This document shows positions 44,597-55,105 of a DNA stretch of 64,000 nt, piece by piece. A program made the translations under genes and the position numbers. The notes under the pieces are model-generated. The model had not been told where the DNA came from. It worked only from the letters and a program-made list of their open reading frames with translations, and ran no database searches. The stretch is taken from assembly GCF_000219625.1 (NCBI RefSeq), contig NC_018199.1, positions 186,001-250,000 on the forward strand, written 5' to 3'. Numbering within the stretch: position 1 is the first letter of the stretch; every line of letters begins with the position of its first letter. The stretch comes from Zymoseptoria tritici IPO323. Lineage: Eukaryota; Ascomycota; Dothideomycetes; Mycosphaerellales; Mycosphaerellaceae.

Positions 44597-45359
44597 TTTG
44601 TTTGTTTGTTTGTTTGTTTGTTTGTTCCATTTACGTCCTTTCGGAGTCTACGACTATGTAGGACGGCCTTGTAAGCAAGGCAGTAGATCTATTTACAATC
44701 AAATTCTTTCGGTATTCTTTGACCTTAGGGGAAACCCCGTGCCTAAGGCAGGACCTACAAGCAGAATCTGCCGAAGGACTTTAAAACAGCGCAAGACAAA
44801 GGAAATTAAACGAGTGTCGTTGTCTACAGCCGGGGCTACAGAATTTTCGCGCTAAGCTTTTTGCAGAATTTTCAGCGGATCCTTCCGCTTCGCACGCACG
44901 CTGCAAATTCGAAATGCAGTGCAAAAGCAGTGCAAAAGCACTGCAAAAGCACTACAAAAGCAGCTGTCCAACTCGCTACCCCCTCTTATCCTTAATACGC
45001 CTTTGTAGAACTGCATGCCGCTTCTAAACGCATACAGCTACGCAGGTTGATCGCAGAGTTGTAGATTCCACCGACTATTCTAGCTCTTTAAAGTGCACGA
45101 GGTGCGATTTCGGTTCGGATTTCGAGGAGGTGCGCGTATAGGATAGAGTGGACTGCTTCTTCTCGTTCGTAACGTAGAGGGCTGTTCGTTCGAATCGTGC
45201 CGTTGTTCTGTAGCTTGTATTTCGAGGCGGATTTCGAGAAGGATTTCGGGCGGATTTCGAGAGGTTTTCGAGGAGGTTTCTTCCAGACTGTCTTAGTTTC
45301 CCTTCCGAGGAAGGTACTTACGACGGCCACCGCGTGAAGGTGCAGTCTGTTCGGCCGTC
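44597..45359 (-). mobile_element. Short LINE-tailed insert, little mutated
   Basis: A 763-bp insert with a TTTG-repeat tail from 44597. It is flanked by the 12-bp duplication ATTTAGTAGTAG at 44585-44596 and 45360-45371. The first 230 bp after the tail resemble the 3' end of the long LINE at 35,565 (CCATTTACGTCC..., GACTATGTAGGACGG..., CCGTGCCTA...). The remaining 500 bp do not. They contain an 11-bp repeat (GTGCAAAAGCA, 44,918-44,960) and GGATTTCGAG repeats (45,115-45,275). CA and TG dinucleotides are normal here, so the insertion is probably younger than the RIP of its host element. It may be a non-autonomous element using the LINE machinery. Confidence 0.75.
45088..45330 (-). CDS. 80-codon ORF in the short LINE-tailed insert
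   Basis: An ATG-started, stop-free ORF reading from the 5' side of the insert. It is basic and rich in Arg/Lys/Glu (KPPRKPLEIRPKSFSKSASK). The GGATTTCGAG repeats encode part of it. It is unlike LINE ORF1 or ORF2. It could be accidental. Confidence 0.2.
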   Translation of the reverse strand: MAVVSTFLGRETKTVWKKPPRKPLEIRPKSFSKSASKYKLQNNGTIRTNSPLRYEREEAVHSILYAHLLEIRTEIAPRAL

Positions 45360-45562
45360 ATTTAGTAGTAGTAAGAGAGAGCTATAACCGCGGAAGAAGG
45401 GTTTTTACTACTTAAACGGCGGTTTATTAGTATTGTTACTTAATAGTATATAAACGTAGCTAATTAATAATATAACGATAGTACTAAGAGCACAACGAGA
45501 GCATAATAAGCGATAAACAGCTACAATAGTAATATAGAGTAAAGTTAAAAAACGAGAATTAG

Positions 45563-45597
45563 TGTAGTAATTAATATAGAGATATAGTACACTATCG
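45563..45597 (-). repeat. Right end repeat of transposon copy 2
   Basis: Read on the minus strand it starts CGATAGTGTACTATATCTC. Starting at its second base, about 16 of the first 20 positions agree with the copy 1 repeat GATCGTGTCCTATATGTCCA. Confidence 0.65.
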
Positions 45598-45601
45598 TTA
45601 G

Positions 45602-47965
45602 GAGGGAGGAGGTCGAACGTGTTGGAGGAGCACCTCGAAGCAGATGTCAAATATTAATTAAGATTTTTATGACTTCTTGGCAACTGCCGACAACCTTGAA
45701 CAGTTCTACCTTGCCAGCTGCTCATCATCTCAGTTTCCAGCACCACTGACTGACTGGACCGACAGATGAACGATGTGATCCTTGCCGTATCCTCCCCCTC
45801 CCCCGCGCACATCAACTCCACGCCATCATCACGGTGGCTGGCCGGACCACCGCAACTCACGCGCAGAGATGGTGAAGAAGCGGAATATGTACAAAACATC
45901 AAACAACCCCTTCCGCCTGCCACTTGTTAACCCTCCACCATTCGCAAAACACCTTTGATTCTCAATCATCGAAGCAACTTTCGTCCTTATGGTCATCGTG
46001 AAATGTTTCCCTTCCACCCAAACCAAGCCTGAGCTGCTCGATGCTTGGTCGTCTCATCATACTGCATACTGGACTTCAGCCTCAAAAAGGCACCCGCCGG
46101 ACGTTCGAAGCAACCGCGTTCTTGCCTGTTGTGAAATATGTGGTCGACTTCGCGCGAAGCTGGTTTTGGTCGAGAAATGGTATAGCGGCGCTGCGGTGGC
46201 GGGTTTTGGAGAAGCGGTTGTTTGACCGATTCAGGCGTGGGAGCAAGTCTCCTTCAGAGTGGTTGCATTTGTGAAGAAGACCGGAAGGAAGTGGTAGCGA
46301 GGTCGCGGGAGAATTGTGCCACTCAGGTTGGAGCGGCGAGTGACAATGCTGAGGGTCGACTTACGCCCTTTCACGCCTCCCGCCCTCACGTGCACGTCAT
46401 TTTCTGGTCCAGAAAGCATAACATGGCTGCAGTCCAGCACACTCTTCGACCCATCGAATGACACACAGGCAAGAGCAGACTGGTAAGGAACGGGAGAACC
46501 ATGTTGGGTCGACGACGGCAGGTTGAGTTGAGGAAGTTCAAGACGCCGCTTTGACTTTCTGCGCGTCTGGGCTAAAGGGGCTTTTCGGTAGCAAAGAAGC
46601 TGAAGGCCGGCATGACGGGATGATGCAATGCGTCGTGACATGTAGGCACCTCCAGCAGCGGACGCCCGGATCTATGCTCTCGCGGCCTCATGTAGGCTGA
46701 TGATGATGACAGTGTTTTGCAGCACTCGAAGCCCGAAGACATTCAACTCGCGCGTCTGGGAAATTCACGTCGCTATGTCGAAATCAGCCGGCAGATTATG
46801 CATGCTTCGCGCCGACGTGTGCACTCACTAGAAGGTGGAAAGGCTGCAGCGGCGGCGGCTAACCAGAGAATCTACCGATAAAGATCTCGAGACCTTGACG
46901 TTATAGTTCCGGACGTTGCTAGCGGTAGCGTGCTGCAAGAACTCTTGGTCGGAAAAGGTTGAACTGGTTGTGTGATGGATCGCGGGCCAGCGAAGGGGAG
47001 CGGGAGGCGATTGAGCTGTCCGAGGGCTTACGGTCAAGCGCACGAATGTAAGTGCACCTGGTGTAGTGGTGCGGTCTGTCTTCCTTCGATACGGATAGTC
47101 AAGGCCCGTAGACGATAAGGAAGAGGCAGCACCGACTTTGGCTGGTTGTTTTTCGTCTATAAGGTCCGACAGAGAAGGAGCGAAAGCATTAAGAAAACAT
47201 TAGGTGGCCAAGCAACGACATTAGAACATCCTGCGTCTAGGAGTTTCTACGTCGAAACTTGGGCACATTGTTTCCCCAATGCGGACAAGTAAGTTGGGAT
47301 TTTTTAGAGAATCAGGAAACGACAGAAAGGAAATAAATCTACGAAGTCTTGTAAACGGCTAGGTCTAGCGCTCGTGTTCAACAGGCCTCGCAGCGAGAAG
47401 TTGAGTTGGAAATGAGTATATGTAGTGTCGTGAACGGGAAGAGAGCTCGTGATTCACAGGAGGCCTCGCGGTAAGAAAGTGGCGTGGGCACTTTATCTCA
47501 TTTGATCCAAGTTCAAGCATGTTCGACTCCTTTAACCGCGATGCTTTGCTCGGTAGCTGCCCTCGAAAGTGCTTCCCATGGCATAGGACGGCTCGTTTGG
47601 CATCTTTACCAAGACACATAAACGCTCGGCGCTTCGGACGTGAAAACCTGCTGCCTAGAAAAACCGCCGCTCTACCTCCTTGCCAACACCATTACCTCCC
47701 CTCGATAATATGCGCATCGATGAGCCATGTCGCACTGTTCGAGCGGCATGTTAAGATCGGGTTCTCCTGTCGTAATCGGTCGAGGTGTTTTTTGAAACGG
47801 CGTCGATTATGTGCTCCTCCAGGGCCGGGCCGGAGAACAGCTTTCCGCGGGGTCTGCTGTTGAGAGGATATCGAAGAATGATACTATCGAATGGAAGTCT
47901 GCTCTACCTTTAATGAATCTGCAAATGCTCGAGTACAGCTGCTTACCTAATCAATCGATGATGTG
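45602..47965. other. Non-repetitive stretch between transposons; weak ORFs only
   Basis: Base composition returns to normal with CA and TG common. Candidates are minus-strand ORFs at 46231-46641 (136 codons) and 45829-46026, and a plus-strand ORF at 47519-47863. None has a motif, and the strand choice is not clear. The first 60 bases (45,602-45,660) are boundary sequence of transposon copy 2. Confidence 0.3.
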
Positions 47966-47970
47966 GCTTG

Positions 47971-48141
47971 TGTTGTGGATCATCAGACTGACCATTAGTG
48001 AAGTGCACGTGACTAGTGCCAAGGCATTCCCACACACAGATAGCTGAAGTAAGAATCTCACACTTGAGATTCTCTCTATATAACAATATATACCTGCTAA
48101 TCAGAGGTCTTCTTCTACTTAGCTTAAGTCCAATTACAACA
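47971..48141 (+). repeat. 5' LTR of Copia element
   Basis: 171 bp, TGTTGT...ACAACA. It differs from the 3' LTR at 13 positions, all transitions at CpA/TpG; eight of them are the mutated state in this copy. Confidence 0.95.
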
Positions 48142-48157
48142 GGTTATAAGCCCGGCG
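48142..48157 (+). promoter_or_regulatory. Primer binding site, half-tRNA (initiator Met) type
   Basis: GGTTATAAGCCCGGCG directly follows the 5' LTR. Apart from a G-to-A change at one position it resembles the complement of the anticodon stem-loop of initiator tRNA-Met, the primer region used by Drosophila copia (from memory), rather than the tRNA 3' end. Confidence 0.65.
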
Positions 48158-48278
48158 TAACTACTACACACTCAAGGAAGAATTGTCTGTTCTAAGCGCA
48201 GCTACTAGAACCTTACTATACACTGTTCAGACAGTTAACTAGCGAGCCGAGAAAGAGCTAGTTACAATAACAGCCGCA

Positions 48279-51200
48279 ATGCAGGCTAATAAGTTCAAGA
48301 CTGCGAAGGAGAATAAAGTCCTAAGAAAGGGAAGTAACTTCTTAGACTAGTTAAGGATGCTTAAAGCAGCCCTTATAGACAAGGAGGTGTTAGGCTATGT
48401 CTTTTATGACATTCCCTAGTGCCCTGCCTAACTAAAGCTAGGAATTAAAGTTAGATATCCCTCTCTACCAACTAAGGAGAATACTGCTTTATCCTCCCAG
48501 GCTCTAACTCCTTCCCAAAAAGAAGGAGGGGACACTCCAGTAACAGAACCCATTCTGACTAGTAGACTAAGACCAACTCCTCTCTAAGTCTGGCACAAGC
48601 ATAACCTAATTGCATACGGGATTGTTAGCAAAAGGATTAACCAATCTCTAAGGCCCAACTTTGGGGATATAGAGAAGACAGCTAAGGAACTATATAATAC
48701 TGTTGTAGCTACCTACAGGCCTGTTATAACTATAAACATTTATAATAGCCTGAGGATTCTTAGAATCAGCAACATTAAGATCTAAGGAACAAACACTTAG
48801 AAGTACTATAAGGACTTCTAGAAGTAGCATCACAAGTACATCTCTGCAACAGAACAATACTCCAGGTCTGAGAGCATTCTAGTCTTAAAGCTCACCTTTA
48901 GTAATAAGTAGATTAGGCTGTTCTTTATCCAGGGCCTCTACTATCTAGAATACCTAAGAAGCTGGAGACAATCCTATTATATTAAGAACACAACTCTTAA
49001 AGAGCTAATTACCTTATTAATTAAGGAACCTCCTCCACAGACATAGAGGACAGCAGGAGGATTTAGGGGTGCTACAGTAGATAATAATTAGTGTACTAAG
49101 TGTACCTATTATATCCACACAAATGCAGATTGCTTTAAGAAGCACCCTAACAAGGCCCTAAAGTCCTAGGTACACAGAGGAAAAGGAGGATCTAACAAGG
49201 ACAAGAAGAAGTCCTAAGACAAGAGCAAGAGACATAATAAGAAGGGAGGAAAGGGTGCTGCAGCAATCAAGCCTATCTCCTCTTCTAATATAGGCTTAGG
49301 CTCTAATTCAGACAGCTTATTTGCAGGAGCAGCAATTGCTACCGCTAGAATACAAAGGAGTAACACTATTGTCTAGGATTCTAGTACATTATACTACTTC
49401 TTTAACAACAAGTCCTAGTTCTTAGACCTTAAACCCCTAGAAACCCTAATCAGGTTCTCTTAAGCTATTAGACAAAGCACAGTTACACACTTAGGAAGTG
49501 TGAGGATTATAATAAAGTACAAGGGGAATAAGTCAAACATTACCTTATAAGATGTGTTGTACTCTCCTAACTCTAATTACAACCTTATCTTAGCAGAGAC
49601 TCTCTAGCTAAAGTGCAAGGTCCACCTGGACAGGCTATCTTTATGCATTCTGAGGAATAACAAGAAGATAGGCAAGGTTCAGTCTACTTATAATGTTCTA
49701 ATCCTCTAGAATGCAACTGTCTCTCTCCCTAAGGGGAGTACTAAAGTTGCTTCTACAACTAACAGGAACATGTCCTGTCTAGCCTTTGCCATACCTAAGG
49801 CTAATACAACAAGATAGCACTAGAGACTAGGCTATGTAGGGAACAAGATTCTTAGTGCAACAAAGGCTTAAGTCCAAGGACTTGAGTAGATTAACACATC
49901 TACACTTAAGCACTGTAAGCTATGTAAGCTTGCAAGGTTATAGAGAGTAGTGTCAAGAACTCTAAGACTAACACCTCAATCCTTATTAGATAAGGTCCAC
50001 ATTAACATTGTAGGACTAATCTTTCTACTAGACATCTTTGGATGCAAGTACATCCTTATAATCACTAATGCAAAGTTAAGAAGAAGATAGGCCATCTTCT
50101 GCAAGCTCAAATCACAAGCTGCACAAATTATTAAGAAATGGACTACTAAGACATTCAACTAGTACAAAAAGATAGTTAAGATCTGGTTCTTAGATAGAGG
50201 AGGAGAGTTTGACAACAATAATCTGATCACATTTGCAGAGAATAAGGGACTAAGATGGGATTTCTTAGCTCCCTATACTCCTAAGCAGAATGGAATTGTA
50301 GAATCATCTAACAAGGTTATCCTTAATAAGGCAAGAGCAATGATAATTGACTCTAGCCTACCTCTCCCTCTCTAGAGTTTTGCAGTTGCACATACAATCT
50401 TCCTTACTAACAGGCTAGTATGCCTATCAACTAACAAGATTCCTCTTCAGGAATTTGATTAAGATCTTAATGCTAGAACTCTACATATTAATCTAACAAA
50501 GGTTAGGAGATTTAGATGCAGAGCATATCTGCATAATTAGGGGAGACCTAATTTATAGAAGTTCTATCCTAGAGCAGAGAAATACTAGAATCTGGGATTC
50601 TAGGAGAACACTTCAACTAACTATATAGTTTAGAAGTTTGAACCATCTACCCTTGCCAGGTTTTAGCACAAGATTGTGACCTCTCCTTATGTAACACACA
50701 ATAAGGATAAGGTATATAGCATAATACCTACTGCCCTAGACTTCTAGGGGGAGAGTTTCCTACAACTAATACAACCTATTACTACAGAACAGGAAGTCTA
50801 TGCCATCTACACTAAGGATCAAGATTAGGGCCAGGATGCCTAAGGGCAAGATGCCCAACCTCTTACTACTTCTTATCTTTAAGAAGTAGAGAACATGTTT
50901 AATACCATATAGAGAGAGAGAAACCAAGCCTCCCTTTTAACATCTTAGGGGGAGTAAACATTAGGTTAGGACATATAGTCCCAGGATAACCAACATAAGC
51001 AGTCTAAGCCTGATTAGCTAGAGGCTACTAAGTATAAAGAAGTCTCCTAGCTAGCTTAGGGGGAGCATGTTTCTAAGGAAACAGGAAGTCCTAAGGGATT
51101 CTAAGGAAGTCCTAAGGGATTCTAGGAGCAGGCTGATGCCTTATTAACACAGCTACAACATTAAGCATCAGCAGAGGATTGCCCTAAAAGGGAAGACCTC

Positions 51201-52934
51201 TAAGATTATGCTATAACTCCCTTCCTAGACATTTATGTTACAGGAAAGAGGAAAGTAGGGAGAAGCCCTAAGAGACCTGAGAAATTAGGCAATAAAGCAA
51301 GTCCTAAAAGCTCAGGCACATTCAGACTCTTAAGAAGTAGAAGATCAGTTATAAGAAAAGACTATAGCAAGATCCAGAAGATAGGACTTAAAGCAACAAA
51401 TCCCAATCTGTCTAATCCTAAGACAGTTAAGGAAGCTCTCTCCAGATCTAACTACAAGGAATAGGAGAAAGCTATCATTAAGGAAGCTAAGTTACTTAAG
51501 TCCATAGGATGCCTTAAATGGAAACTTATTAGCACCCTCCCTAAGGGGAGAGTCCCTCTTATAGGGAAATGGGTCTTTAAGATTAAGGTGCTCCCAGATA
51601 GAACTATAGAGAAGTACAAGGCTAGATAGACAGCTAGGGGATTTATACAAAGGAAGGGACTTAACTATGTTAATACCTTTGCTCCTACCCTAAGAGCTGC
51701 AATAGGGAGAATACTTCTGTCCCTCTTAGTTAACTTTAGCTAGAAGAGGAGACAAGTTAATGTTAAGACTACATTCCTGAATCCAAACCTAGACAAGCAG
51801 ATCTTTATTAAGCTACTAGAGGGAGCTCATCTCTTTAAGAAAGATGCCTACAAGTACATTATACATGTCAAGAAAGGACTGTATAGGCTTAAGTAGGCAG
51901 CTGCTCTCTAGCACTACGATGCTGTAGACACTCTCCAAAAGCTTAGTCTATTAAGAACTGTTAGTGATGCTTGCCTCTTTTAAGGGAAAGGCATCCTTGT
52001 TCTCCTTTATGTAGATAACTTCCAGATCTTTAGATAGTCAGACTATAAGATTAACAAGCTAATTAAGGGATTGGAGCAGAAGTACACAATTAAGGTTGTT
52101 AATACTAATGTCTTTCTTAGACTTTACCTGAAGGAAGGGAAAGATGGCTCTATGTCTGTCTCTTAGGAACACTATTCTAGAGACAAACTTCAAGGATATA
52201 GTCTTAGTAATGCAAAGAGTGTCAAGTACCCCCTTAACACCCTCCTTAAACCCCTCTAGGATAAGGGAACAAAGGAGGACTATAATCTCTTTAACAAGAT
52301 TATTAGGGAACTGCAACATCTGTTAAACCATACTAGACCAGACATTAGTTTTGCTGTTAACTACTATGCAAGGTTCCTTCAGAACCTAGGACCTTTACAT
52401 GTTCAGGCAGCCAAACACATCTAGAGATATGTTGTAGGCATAATTGACAAGTGCCTTGTGTATAGGAAAACTAAGGAGCAAATTCAGATTAAAGCATTCT
52501 TAGACTCTAACTTTGCTAGTGATCCTAGCACATCTAGGTCTACCTTAGGAATGCTCTTTAAAATTGCAGGAGGCCTAGTTGTCTAGAGATCTTAACTGTA
52601 GAAAGAAGTAGTGCTGTCTAGTACTAAGGCAGAGTACCTCTCTCTTACTAAGGCAACAAGAGAAGTGAATTAGGTAAGGAATCTTATTAATAAGCTCCAG
52701 CCCTTTACCTAGGCCAAAAGCATTTCTACTATCCTTATTAAAGTGGACAATTAATCAGCTATTAGCCTTGTGGAAAACCATGCTAACTCCAAAAGATTAA
52801 GACATGTCTCTCTTAGGAACTATTACTGCAGAGAGTAACATAACAAGGGGAGTATTAAGGTGGAGTTTGTGAGGACAGACATGCAGCTTGCAGACTGTCT
52901 AACAAAACCAAAATCCCCAAACACCATCCTCTGA
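48279..52934 (+). pseudogene. Copia Gag-Pol, single frame, RIP-inactivated
   Basis: All landmarks share one frame from the ATG at 48279 to a TGA at 52932-52934 (1,551 codons before the stop). The Gag zinc knuckle CTKCTYYIHTNADC (49092-49133) is intact. The protease site reads DSS (49377-49385) where DSG is expected. The pre-integrase motif reads R*H*RLGYVG. In integrase the first Asp of the expected DIVGP reads NIVGL, while LDRGGEF and NGIVESSNK keep the later acidic residues. In reverse transcriptase VDVKTAF is now VNVKTTF and YVDD is YVDN (52008-52019). RNase H ends with SSTKAEYLSLTKA and QLADCLTKP. Many Trp/Gln codons are TAG or TAA. The element cannot make its enzymes. Confidence 0.9.
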
Positions 52935-53010
52935 TGTAGGCGTCTACTAAAAAGAGCATCTCGTGCGAGCATAAGAGGAACACATCCTGACATAGTCGCA
53001 CGAAATAAGA

Positions 53011-53081
53011 GGCTGATACAGGAATTGAACCTGTGACCTTCTGATTTGTGGTTAGAAATCATACTACTAGACTAACTAGCC
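53011..53081 (-). tRNA. tRNA-like sequence or tRNA pseudogene inside the Copia element
   Basis: The 71-nt minus-strand segment has a perfect T arm (ACAGG-TTCAATT-CCTGT), a D-arm box (TAGTCTAGTAGTATGA) and a 7-bp acceptor stem with one mismatch. The mismatch disappears if one A is restored to G. The anticodon stem also pairs fully after one A-to-G reversal, leaving loop CCACAAA; the base at position 33 is C instead of U and the identity is unclear. Both flaws fit RIP. No CCA is encoded, as expected in eukaryotes. It could be a captured tRNA gene or the head of a SINE. Confidence 0.5.
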
Positions 53082-53399
53082 CTTGATGAGAAGAGGGAAA
53101 TTGCTCTTAAATTTATGCCTTAGTACCTACATTCCCATCTAAGAAGGATTCCCTCCCTAGAATCACACTATTTCATTTGTTACAAAACTAAGAAGCACAA
53201 CACTTAGAACACTCATTTTATTCTTATCTGTACAAAGGAAAGGAGGCAACTACACACCTCTACAAAAGCATCTAAGAAACTATTAGAAAAACACCTAGCT
53301 AAAGGAAAACTTTTCCATAAAAACCCAAAAGCATTAGAGCATGTCCCAGAACCTGCAGCCTGCCCCCCTAGAACTACTACCAAAAGACTAAGCTAGTTC

Positions 53400-53960
53400 C
53401 CCTAGAATCTTAACTTAAAGCCTAGGAGAATGTTAGTTTCTATTAGGGAAGAAGGGATTTTAAGGAGAACATACACAGGATGCTGTGCTACTAACTACTA
53501 CTTTATCTCTGCCTTGTCAGAGCTTAACATTTGGCTAAGAGGAGTCCAGTTATAGTACAACACAAATCCCTAAGGATTAGGAGTTGTTAGACTAGGGTAG
53601 TTTTCCACTAGGAAGGCCTACTCCCTTAGGTTGTACAGCTCCTCTATTACTATGTTAATAAGGTCTGTAGTAAGGAGATCCTTATTAAGCTTAGCTATAA
53701 ACCCATCAAAGCAAGCTACAAAAGAGAAGGGACCCTAAGCCCTAACATTTACTCTGTTGTAGTGTCTGTTTATCTCTCCTCTAATAAGTTAATGTATAGT
53801 CTGATGTGCTACAGAACTATCTTTGTAGATCTATAGGAGATCTCTACTGCTAACAGCTCTTGCTTTATCGATGACTTGCTAGAAGGTTTTCCTGTAGACA
53901 GAGAAAGCTGCTCTTCTTCCAGAAGCTATAGCTAGTAATGTGGATTGTGTTGTTAATAGC
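53400..53960 (-). pseudogene. Antisense reading frame between RNase H and the 3' LTR
   Basis: On the minus strand at least 182 codons from 53959 to 53414 read as protein, interrupted only by about eight TAG/TAA codons of RIP type. Examples are LLAIASGRRAAFSVYRKTF, SFVACFDGFIAKLNKDLL and TDLINIVIEELYNLRE, followed by GFVLYYNWTPLSQMLSSDKA. The opposite frames look less protein-like. The coding strand is opposite to Gag-Pol. I do not recognise the protein. It could be a captured host gene or an extra element gene. Confidence 0.5.
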
Positions 53961-54147
53961 TATAAGGGATGGACGATAGATTAGCTGATAAATTAGCCAA
54001 ATGGATAAGAGGTGTGGATTGTAATGTAGAGGAATGAAAAAGCTGGAAGAAGATGCTTTTTATCAAGCTGAAGCCGAGTATTGGCCACGTGGTAGGTGAA
54101 TACCTGCTATATTTAGGTAACAGACAGCTCGTGATAATGTAGCTGCT

Positions 54148-54157
54148 GATAGGGGAG
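54148..54157 (+). promoter_or_regulatory. Polypurine tract
   Basis: GATAGGGGAG ends immediately before the 3' LTR, the expected place for plus-strand priming. Confidence 0.75.
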
Positions 54158-54328
54158 TGTTGTGGATTATCAGACTAACTATTAGTGAAGTGCACGTAAC
54201 TAGTGCCAAGGCATTCCTACACACAGATAGCTGAAGTGAGAATCTCACACTTGAGATTCTCTCTGTATGACAATATATACCTGCCAATCAGAGGTCTTCT
54301 TCCACTCAGCTTGAGTCCAATCACAACA
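54158..54328 (+). repeat. 3' LTR of Copia element
   Basis: 171 bp, the same length as the 5' LTR without gaps. Five of the 13 differences are the mutated state here. It is followed by GCTTG. Confidence 0.95.
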
Positions 54329-54480
54329 GCTTGAGGTGAGCTTAGGGTTCAGGTCGACGACCATCAACACTCCACTCCACGCGCACCTTAGTCCGCATCG
54401 CTCGCACCGACTAAGACTGAGCTGCATCCACTGGGCGAAGTACTCACACACATCTTTCTTTGTTTCATTGATCTTGAATA

Positions 54481-55105
54481 ATGCAGCAAACAGGGTCCAA
54501 TAGGTTGACAGCGCAGACACCACCACCACGATTTGCGAGCACATCGGCCGAGACAGAACGCGCCATGTCTGCCCACGGTTCTTCCTCGTCCTCGTCACCG
54601 GGATCGGCTCCCACCTGTTCTACAGACTCAACGCCGTCGTCTCCAAGAAGCTCAACTTTGAGGCCGGACCTTCCAATGCAGCGATCAAGCGGGTGCAGGC
54701 GGATCTGCGATCGAATTGGCGGAACTGAGCGGCATGGTCGAGGAGCTCGAGGATAATAGCACAGCGGACGTCGATTTCGAGCGAGAAGGTTGTGGAGAAG
54801 GAAAGAATCCTCAGCCCAAGCCGCCAGCAATACCGAGAACGTAGGCCGAAGGTGTTCCTACGATGAGGCTGTCAGACCATTTACTTCGCAACCGCGCCCT
54901 CAGCCGGAAACCCTTTGGCGAGCACCAGCCGGGCACATTCGATCCACACCTCGACATCTCGGACGATTCCCGATTATGTCGGAACTTTTCGGAGACTTTA
55001 TCCGAGCAGCTACATATCTCGGAGCCAATGCCCCAGCAGGAGGCCCGATCACGGTTGCGTCAATCGCAGATCTGCAAGGGAACAGGCCTCTTCAAAGGTG
55101 CGTGA
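54481..55105 (+). pseudogene. Membrane/coiled-coil protein gene with frameshifts and UAG
   Basis: The ATG at 54481 opens a Ser/Thr-rich N-terminus. Near 54580 the signal moves to another frame with a hydrophobic helix (FFLVLVTGIGSHLFYRLNAV) and a charged helix (GPSNAAIKRVQADLRSNW) ending in a TGA at about 54727. One base away the next frame continues (ELSGMVEELEDNSTADVDFE) to PPAIPRT. There an in-frame TAG at about 54843 is followed, in the same frame, by VPTMRLSDHLLRNRALSRKP and a polar C-terminus ending at a TGA at 55105. It shares its layout with the orphan genes at 4.5-10.7 and 22.7 kb. The Copia element ends 150 bp upstream. Confidence 0.4.

Larger units (their letters stand above)
35516..45597 (+). 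mobile_element. Three-gene TIR DNA transposon, copy 2, carrying nested LINEs
   Basis: This is the same element as 14,777-20,146, inverted. Its ends are degraded inverted repeats (CGATATCGCTCTATAT at 35516 and, reversed, CGATAGTGTACTATAT ending at 45597) flanked by TTAG at 35512-35515 and 45598-45601. Gene A (39.7-41.1 kb, plus), gene B (41.6-43.5 kb, plus) and gene C (43.7-44.5 kb, minus) follow the order of copy 1. Two LINE-type inserts with 12-bp target duplications account for the extra length: 10,082 minus 3,945 minus 775 leaves 5,362 bp. RIP is extreme: CpA and TpG are nearly absent while CpG is common. Confidence 0.85.
47971..54328 (+). mobile_element. Complete Copia-type LTR retrotransposon (6,358 bp)
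   Basis: Two 171-bp LTRs (TGTTGT...ACAACA) bound the element. A 5-bp target duplication, GCTTG, lies at 47966-47970 and 54329-54333. Next to the 5' LTR is a primer site of half-tRNA type. One frame encodes Gag and Pol in Copia order (protease, integrase, reverse transcriptase, RNase H), and a purine tract precedes the 3' LTR. Numerous TAG/TAA codons and lost catalytic residues show RIP. Between RNase H and the 3' LTR lies 1.2 kb of unusual sequence with a tRNA-like segment and an antisense frame. Confidence 0.95.

Noticed and set aside
45602..45660. Transposon copy 2 extending further right
   Set aside because: The TTAG duplication and TIR similarity stop at 45597-45601, and the base composition changes just beyond.
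48279..52934. Possible use of a genetic code in which UAG is sense
   Set aside because: In-frame UAG is common only in CpA-depleted repeats, where it replaces both Trp and Gln. UAA also appears, and Asp-to-Asn and His-to-Tyr changes accompany it. That pattern is RIP, not codon reassignment.
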